Shown: piece by piece, positions 18,501-27,500 of the stretch
Numbering within the stretch: position 1 is the stretch's first letter
Layout of the letters: each line of letters begins with the position of its first letter
NCBI GenBank assembly: GCA_963786445.1
Contig: CAWAZU010000040.1
Location: 1-64,000 of the forward strand
DNA from: JAFKFJ01 sp963786445
Lineage (GTDB): Bacteria; Pseudomonadota; Alphaproteobacteria; Acetobacterales; Acetobacteraceae
Length of the DNA: 64,000 nt
Reading direction: 5' to 3'
The notes under the pieces: generated by a model
The model's database searches: none
What the model saw: the letters and a program-made list of their open reading frames with translations, nothing else
Told to the model about the DNA's origin: nothing
Position numbers and translations under genes: made by a program

Positions 18501-21500
18501 GGCTGGCGACCGGCGGCACCGTTTCCCTGCTGGCGGCGGGGGCGAGCAGCTCCGCGCTCGGCGTGACGCTGAGCGAGGGTGCGGCGGGCAGCTTCGCCGT
18601 GGCGGCGACGCTCGACCCGGTGTCGGACGGCAGCGGCATCGACACGCTCGGCACCACCGCGCTGGGGCCGCAGGTCATCACGGTCAAGGGCACGTTCAGC
18701 AACTACGCCACCGCCGATTTCGCCAAAATGGCGGGAGCGGGGACGCTGAGCGGCGGCGGCACCAGTTGGGCGCTCAACCTCGGCACGCTGTTGCTGGGCG
18801 GCGCTGCCGCCGGCGACACGCTGGGCGTGCAGAACGTGGCCACGGGGCTGGCCGACAGCCTGGACGCGGCGTTCGTGCTGGGCGCGACGGGTGCGTTCAC
18901 CGACAGCGGCTTTGCCGGCTTCACCACCGAGCCGGCCGGCATCCTGCGCACGGTCGGCACGATCGGCATCAATCCGACGGCGGCGGGGACCTACACCGAG
19001 ACGGTGACGCTGCTGCCGGCCAGCGACCTGGACGGCAGCCTGACCACGCTGGCCGCCGAGACGCTGACGGTGACGGCGGTGGTGGCGCCGCTGGTGCCGC
19101 CGACGATCGCGCCGAACCCGGTCAGCTTCGGCGACGTGCGGCTGAACGCGCTGGTGCAGCAGGGGCTGACCGTCACCAACGCGGCGACGGCGGGCAGCGG
19201 CGAGACGCTGGACCTGACGATCGCCAAGGCGGCGTCGGACGTGACGGCATCGGGTTCGATCGCCGGTCTGGCGCCGGGGCAGAGCAGCGCCGGCGCACTG
19301 ACGGTCGGCATCGACACCAGCAACGACGGCAAGGAGAGCGGCGGCGCCGTCGTCACCTACGCCCTCGCCGGGGCGGCCGGGGTGACGGGTGCCGAGACGG
19401 TGGCGGTGTCGGGCACCGTGTTCGCGCCGGCGACCGCGGACGTGCTGAGCGGCGCGACGCTCGACCTCGGCGTGCAGCATGTCGGCACCACGCTGACCGG
19501 CGCACTGCAGATCGAGAATGCCGGGTCGGCCGACGGCTTCACCGAGCAGCTCGACGCCTCGCTGAGCGGCCTGGGCAATGGGCTGATCGGCAGCGGCGGC
19601 GTCTCCCTCGTGGCGCGCGGGGGCCACCGGGGCGTTCGACCTGAGCCTGACCGAGAGCAAGGCGGAAACGATCGAGCAGACCGTAACGCTGACGCCGACC
19701 TCGGACGGGTCGGGCGTGGACACGCTGGGCACGCTCGGCCTGCCCAGCCAGACGATCGAGGTCGTGGGCACGTTCACCAACTTTGCCACGGCGGACTTCA
19801 CCAACGACGGCGGCGCGGGCAAGCTGAGCGGCGGGGGCACGGCCTGGACGCTCGATTTCGGCACGCTGCAATATCGGCACGCTGGTGCCCGGCGTGGCGC
19901 TGACCGACGCGCTGGGGGTGGAGAATGCGGCGATCGGCCCGGCGGACAGCCTGAACGGCTCGTTCGTGCTGGGGCCGCCCGGTTCGAGTTCGTCAACAGC
20001 GGGTTCGGCGGCTTCAGCGCGGAGCAGGCGGGCACCCAGCTGCCCGTCGGCGTGATCGCGATCACCCCGGAGATAACCGGAACGTTTACCGAGACGATCA
20101 CGCTGGTGCCGACCGACGACCTGGCCGGCGGCCTGTCGGGTATGGCCGACGAGATACTGACCGCGAAAGTGGTGTTTGCCGCAAAAAAGGGAAAGACCGG
20201 CCCTACCGGCACCGGCCCGACCGGCCACACCGGGACGGGCCACACTGGGCACACAGGCCACACCGCGCACGGCCACACCGGGACACGGGCCACACCGGGA
20301 CGGGCCACACCGGGCACACGGGCCACACCGGGCACACGGGCCATACCGGCCAAACGGGGCACACGGGACATACCGGCCAGACCGGCCAGACCGGGCACAC
20401 GGGACATACCGGCCAGACCGGGCACACCGGCCCGACCGGGCATACGGGCCAGACCGGGCATACGGGCCAGACCGGGCATACGGGCCAGACCGGGCACACG
20501 GGCCAGACTGGGCATACGGGCCAGACCGGGCACACCGGCCAGACCGGGCACACCGGCCAGACCGGGCATACGGGCCAGACCGGGCATACGGGCCAGACCG
20601 GGCATACGGGCCAGACTGGGCATACGGGCCAGACCGGGCACACCGGCCAGACCGGGCACACCGGCCAGACCGGGCACACGGGGCAAACGGGCCAGACCGG
20701 CCACTCGGGCGGGTCCGGCGGTTCGGGTGGGTCCGGCGGTTCGGGCGGCGGGTCCGGCGGTTCGGGCGGTGGGTCCGGCGGTTCGGGCGGCGGTTCGGGC
20801 GGCGGTTCGGGCGGCGGTTCGGGCGGCGGTTCGGGCGGCGGCTCCGGCGGCGGTTCGGGTGGCGGCTCCGGCGGCGGTTCGGGCGGCGGCGGCTCCGGCG
20901 GCGGGCCGGGCGGGCCGAGCGGGCCGGGCGGCGGCATGGGCGGCGATCCGCACTACGTCTCCTTCGACGGGCTGCATTTCGACTTCCAGGCGGCCGGCGA
21001 GTTCGTGCTGGTCCAGAGCCCCGACCTCGAAATCCAGGTGCGCCAGGAGCCGAGCGGCGGCGCGCAGGCGCCGGAGGGCATGGTCGGCTACGTCCAGCAG
21101 CTCGCGATGTCGGTCGGCGCCGACCGCGTGACCATCGACTTCACCCGCACCGACCCGGTCTGGATCGACGGCGTCGCGGTGGCCCTGGCCCCCAACCAGT
21201 TCGTCAAGCTGGCGGGCGGCACGGTCTATATGCTCGGCTACCGACAGCGTCGCCGTGGTGTGGAACACCGGCGAGCAGGTGCGGATGGTCGGCACCAGCG
21301 TCGAGGTCTATCTCGACGGGCACACCCAGGGCGTTCAGGGCCTGCTCGGCCCGGTCGCCGGCAATCCGGCCGACGACCTGCAACTGCCCGACGGCACGGT
21401 GCTGCAGCAGCCGCTCAGCTTCGCCACGCTGTATCAGACCTTCGCCGACGCCTGGCGGGTCACCGCGGCAAACTCGCTGTTCGACTATCCGCCGGGCGAG

Positions 21501-24500
21501 GGCACGTCGGACTACACCAACACCAACTTCCCGCCCAACCCGATCAGCGTCGCCGACCTGCCGGCGAGCGTGATCGCACAGGCCGAGGCGGCGATCGCCT
21601 CGCTCGGCATCACCGACCCGCAGCAGCAGCAGAACGCCGTCCTCGACTACGTGCTGAGCGGCGGCAATTTGGGCGTGGTCACCGGCGACCTCACCCAGCA
21701 GCAGGGCGGGCTGGTCGGCGGCACGTCGCTGCAGACGCTGGCGTCGTCCTCGCCGACGCTGATCGGCATCAACCCGCCGAGCGGCACGGTGACGGTGAAC
21801 GACACCGCGACCACGGTGACGTTCCAGATCTACCAGACCGGCAGTGCGACGACGCCCGTCGTGGTCGATTACGCGGTGATCGACCCGCACGCGACCGGCA
21901 CGCTGGGTGCGGCCGATTTCGGCGGCACGCTGCAATCCGGCTCGATCACGCTCGCGGTCGGCCAGACGGTGGCCGACATCACCATCGACACGCCCGCCAC
22001 GCTCAGCCTGCCGCTGGAGGAACTGGAGGTCGGCATCAGCCTCGTCACGACCGGCGTGACGCTGCTCAACAGCACCGCGACGGCGCCGGTGGACACCACG
22101 CTGCCGGTCGAAGGCATCGACGCGCAGCCGGCCATCTACGAGGTCGGCGACACCGGCACGCTGACGCAGGCCGGCAGCGTGTTCACGCTGGCGCTCGGCA
22201 CCATCGGCGCCGACGGGCTTGCCGCGCTGACGCTGGGCGTGGCGAACAACGCGGACTCGGCGTTCGCCGACCTGCTCGGCGGCAGTTTCAGCGACAGCGG
22301 CAGCGGTTTCACCCTCTCGGGCGTGAGCAGCTTCTCCGGCGTCGCGTCGGGCGCGGCCGACACCGCGATCCGGGCGACGGTCGGCACCGCGCTCGGCACG
22401 CACAGCGAGACGCTGGTGCTCGACCCGAACGAGAGCAACGCCAGCGGTTTCTCCGGCACGCTCGCGCCGGAGACGCTGGTGCTGACCGACACGGTGGTGG
22501 CGCCGAACGCGACGCCGGCCGCCCTGCCGGCGACGCTGGACGTGTTCGGCCGCAGCGACGGCGTGCTCGCCGGCAGCCTGGTGTTCGCCAACCTCGCGCC
22601 GATCGGCAGCGACAGGCTCGGCGTCACCATCACCGATGTCGGCGGCCACGTGCTGGTGGCGAGCGCGGAGCCGCTCGCACCCGGCGCCTCCACCACGCTC
22701 GGGATGAGCGACACCTCGGGACTGGCCGGCAGCTACACCGACACGCTCGACGTGAGCTACAGCTCGATCACGCCGAGCGGCGGCACGCGGGCGGCGACCA
22801 CCACGACGGCCGAGGTGACGCTGGATGCCACGCTGCTGGCGCCGGCCGCGCCCGATCTGCTGACGCCCAGTCTCGATCTCGGCTTCATGCATGTCGGCGA
22901 CACGCCCGATCTGGCGACCATCGAGATCGCCAACACGGCGAGCGGCTCGCTGGCCGACACGCTGATCGCGTCGCTGAGCGGCATCTCCGGCAGCGATTTC
23001 GGGTTCGGTCCGGTCACAAGCGCCACCATTGCGCCCGGCGCGACCGGCGACCTCGTGGTCGAGATGAACGGCTACAACGCCGGCACGGTCGGCGGCGCGG
23101 CGACGATCAGCCTGGTCAGCCACGACAGCCTGCAGCCGGACGCCTCGCTCGGCAGCGAGGTGGTGAACCTGTCCGGCACGGTGCAGGCGCTGGCCAGCGC
23201 CAGCTTCCTGGAAGCCGGCGGCGGCGCCACGATCAGCGGCGGCGGCGGCGGCGACTACGTCCTCGACTTCGGCACGCTGCTGCAGGTCGCGCAGCCAGTG
23301 ACGGCGGAGGTGTTCGTCATCGACGGCACGGCGGCGCCGGCCGACACGCTCAGCGGCACTTTCACGCTGCCCGGCAGCGGCGCGTTCGGCGTGACCGGCT
23401 TCGGCCCGGTCAGCGACCTCGCCGAGGGGGCCACGCCGGAACTGGCCGGCACCATCACCTTCGACCCGCTGGAAAACCCCGGCGCGTCGAGCGAGACCAT
23501 CCTGTTCACGCCGACCGGCGGCCTGCCGGTGGAGACGCTGACGATCACGGCGGACGTGCATGCGGTGTCGATCGAATCGGGCGCCACGTTCGACGTGCAG
23601 CCGACGACGCTCACGATCGGCCAGGAGCATGTCGGCGGCACGCTGGCGCAGGCGGTGACGCTGACCAACTACGCCAGCCTCGGCGCGCCCGACACGCTGG
23701 ACGCGACGATCGCGGCCGGCGCCGGTCTTGTCGCCAGCGGCAGCATCACCGGCCTCGCGCCGCAACAGGCCGACGCCGGCGACCTGCTGGTCGGCCTCGA
23801 TACCGGCACGGACGGGGTGAAGAGCGGCACGGCGACCGTGTCGGTGACCGACGAGTTGGGCGGCACTTTGGCCGGCACGACGACGATCTCGGCCAGCGGC
23901 ACGGTGTTCAACGAGGCGACCGCATCGCTGGTCGGCGCCGCCACCATCGACCTGGGCGAGCGGCACGCCGGCACGGAGATTTTCGGCGCGCTGACGCTCG
24001 CCAACACGGCGCCGGCCGACGGCTTCTCCGAGGCGCTGGACGCCAGCCTGGCCGGCGGCAACGGCACGCTCAGCGCCAGTGGCGCGGTCGAACGCATCGC
24101 CGCCGGCACCAGTGCGGCGCTCGACTATGCGCTGACGACGGGCGGCGAAGGCAGCCTCGATGCCGTGACGACGCTCGGCCTCGCCTCCGACGGCACCGGC
24201 GTGGACACGCTCGGCGTCACCGGCCTGACGCCGGACAACATCACCTTCACCGGCTCGCTGTTCGCGTTGGCGACGGCGGACCTGCTGAGCGGGACCACCA
24301 TCGATCTCGGCCTCACGCATGTCGGCACGGCGGAAAGCGGCGCGCTGACGCTGGAGAATGCGGCGCCGGCCGGAACGTTCTCGGAGAATCTCGACGCCGT
24401 GCTGGCCGGCGCGGGCGTGGGGCTGGGGACCAGCGGCACGGTGTCGCTGCTGGCCGCGGGATCGAGCAGCACGGCGCTCGGCGTGACGCTGGACGGCAGT

Positions 24501-27500
24501 GCGGCGGGCCGCTTCGACGTGACGACGACGGTCGATCCGGTGTCGGACGGCAGCGGCATCGACACGCTCGGCACGACGGCGCTGGGAGCGCAGGTCGTCA
24601 CCGTCGAGGGCACGTTCAGCAACTACGCCACCGCCGACTTCGCCAACGTGGCGGGTGCGGGCACGCTGGGCGGCGGCGGCACGGTGTGGACGCTCGATCT
24701 CGGCACGCTGGCGCTGGGCGGTGCCGCCGCGGCCGACACGCTGGGCGTGGACAATGCGGCGGTCGGGCTGGCCGACAGTCTCGACAGTGCGTTCGCGCTG
24801 GGCGCGGCGGGCGGCTTCACCGACAGCGGTTTCGGCACACTCAGCGCCGAGCAGGCGGGCGTGCTGCGGACGGTCGGCACGATCGGCCTCGATCCGACGG
24901 CGGCCGGAACGTTCACCGAGACTGTGACGCTGACGCCGACCAGCGAACTGGCCGGCAGCCCGACGACGCTGTCCGCCGAGACGCTGACGGTGACGGCGGT
25001 GGTGGTGGCGCCGGTGCCGCCGACGATCGTGGCGAACCCGGTCAGCTTCGGCGACGTGCGGCTTGGTGCCGCGGTCTCGCAGGGGCTGACGGTGACCAAC
25101 GCGGCGACCGCGGGCAGCGGCGAGACGCTGGACCTGTCGGTGGCGGCGACCAATCCGCCGACCATCACGGCGTCCGGGTCGATCAGCGACCTGGCGCCGG
25201 GCCAGGCCGGCAGCCTGACGGTCGGGCTGGACACCAGCCGGGACGGCGTGCAGAGCGGCGATGCGCTCGTCAGCTACACGCGCGTCGGCACGACGGCGAC
25301 GGCGACCGAGACGGTCGGCGTGTCCGGCACGGTGTTCGCGCCGGCGACGCTCGACCTGCTCGGCGCGCCGACGCTCGATCTCGGTCTCACGCATGTCGGC
25401 ACCACGCTGACCGGCGCGCTGCTGGTCGAGAACGCCGGTTCGGCCGACGGCTTCACCGAAAAACTCGATGCGTCGCTGAGCGGGCTGGGCAGCGGGCTGA
25501 CCGGCAGCGGGCCGGTGTCGGGCGTGGCGCCAGGTGCCACCGGGCGCGTTCGACCTGACGCTATCCGCGACCGGCGCGGGGACGTTCGACCAGACGGTCA
25601 CGGTCGCGCCGACCTCCGACGGGGCGGGCGTGGACACGCTGGGCACGCTCGGCCTGCCAAACCAGACGCTCGACGTGGTCGGCACGTTCAGCAACTACGC
25701 CACCGCCGACTTCGCCAACGTGGCGGGTGCGGGCACGCTGGGCGGCGGCGGCACCGTGTGGACGCTTGATCTCGGCACGCTGGCGCTGGGCGGTGCCGCC
25801 GCGTCCGACACGCTGGGCGTGGACAACGCGGCTGTCGGGCTGGCCGACAGTCTCGACGGCGCGTTCGCGCTGGGCGCGGCGGGCGGGTTCACCGACGCCG
25901 GCTTCGGCGGGCTATTGCCGGGGAGACTGGCGGGCAGCGAGGAGACGGTCGGCACGATCGGCCTCGATCCGACGGCGGCCGGGACGTTCACCGAGACGGT
26001 GACGCTGACGCCGACCAGCGACCTGGCCGGCAGCCCGACGACGCTGTCCGCCGAGACGCTGACGGTGACGGCGGTGGTGGTGGCGCCGGTGCCGCCGACG
26101 ATCGTGGCGAACCCGGTCAGCTTCGGCGACGTGCGGCTTGGTGCCGCGGTCTCGCAGGGCCTGACGGTGACCAACGCGGCGACCGCGGGCAGCGGCGAGA
26201 CGCTGGACCTGTCGGTGGCGGCGACCAACCCGCCGACCATCACGGCGTCCGGGTCGATCAGCGACCTGGCGCCGGGCCAGGCCGGCAGCCTGACGGTCGG
26301 GCTGGACACCAGCCGGGACGGCGTGCAGAGCGGCGATGCGCTCGTCAGCTATACGCGCGTCGGCACGACGGCGACGGCGACCGAGACGGTCGGCGTGTCG
26401 GGCACGGTGTTCGCGCCGGCGACGCTCGACCTGCTTGAGCGCGCCGACCATCGACCTTGGGCTGACCCATGTCGGCGGCACGCTGACAGGTGCGTTGCAG
26501 GTCGAGAACGCCGGTTCGGCCGACGGCTTCACGGAAAAGCTCGATGCGGCGCTCGCCGGGCTGAGCGGCGACATCACCGGCAGCGCCCCCGTCGCCGGGC
26601 TGGCGGCCGGGGCGACCGGGACATTCGGGCTGAGCCTGTCGCCGAGCGGGCCGGGCGTGATCGAACGGGCGGTGACGGTGACGGCGACCTCGGACGGGTC
26701 CGGGGTGGACACGCTGGGCACGCTGGGGCTGCCGAGCCAGACGATCGACGTGTTCGGCACGTTCAGCAGCTACGCCACGGCCGACTTCGTCAACCTGGGC
26801 GCCCCGGGCACGCTGAGCGGCGGCGGCACGGCCTGGACGCTCGACCTCGGCACGCTGGCGCTGGGCTCCGGCCCGGTCAGCGACGTGCTGGGGGTGCGCA
26901 ACGTCGCGCTGGGTCTGGCGGACAGCCTGGACGGCGCGTTCGTGCTGGGTGCGACCGGCCCGTTCAGCGACAGCGGGTTCGCCAGCTTCACCGCGGACCC
27001 GGCGGGCAACCTGCTGACGGTGGGGACGATCGCGATCGACCCGATTTCGGCGGGGCAGTTCACCGAGACGGTGACGCTGACGCCGACCAGCGAACTGGCG
27101 GGCAGCCCGACCACGCTGAGCGCCGAGACGCTGACCGTGACCGGAACGGTCGAGAACTCGGTCACGTTCGGCCAACCCTGCTACGTCGAGGGCACGCGCA
27201 TCGCCACCGAAGCGGGTTTCGTCGCCGTCGAGGCGCTGCGGCCCGGCGACCGCGTGCTGACGGTGCGCGGCGAGGCGCGGCCGGTCACCTGGATCGGCCA
27301 CCGCAGCGTCAATTGCGCGCGCCATCCCAAGCCCGCGCTGGTCTGGCCGGTGCGCGTCGCCGCCGGCGCGTTCGGCCGCGCGCTGCCACGGCGCAACCTG
27401 TGGCTGTCGCCCGACCACTCCGTGTTCGTCGATGGCGTGCTGATCCCGGTGCAGTACCTGATCAACGGCGCCACCATCGCGCAGGTGCCGGTGCCGCGCG

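Larger units (their letters stand above)
22490..27160 (+). repeat. Second block of HYDIN/choice-of-anchor-D-like repeats
   Basis: The same two-form super-repeat as in the first block, with at least four to five copies, ending at SAETLTVTGTVENSVTFGQP just before the Hint cysteine. Adjacent copies at 24611-25540 and 25683-26600 are almost identical at DNA level. Two frame switches (25544, 26443) fall inside this block. Confidence 0.65.

Noticed and set aside
20380..20700. Possible CRISPR array or DNA satellite
   Set aside because: Repeat units are 9 or 18 bases without unique spacers and keep a coding period of three; explained by the collagen-like protein.
20203..20937. Proline/glutamate repeat protein on the minus strand opposite the collagen tract
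   Set aside because: It is the mirror of the Gly/Ser and GHT/GQT codons; no start signal or family.
17999..25558. Several separate genes starting at internal ATGs (17999, 20936, 25534, 26336)
   Set aside because: Homology runs continuously across the frame switches and no ribosome binding sites or independent domain starts are seen at these positions.
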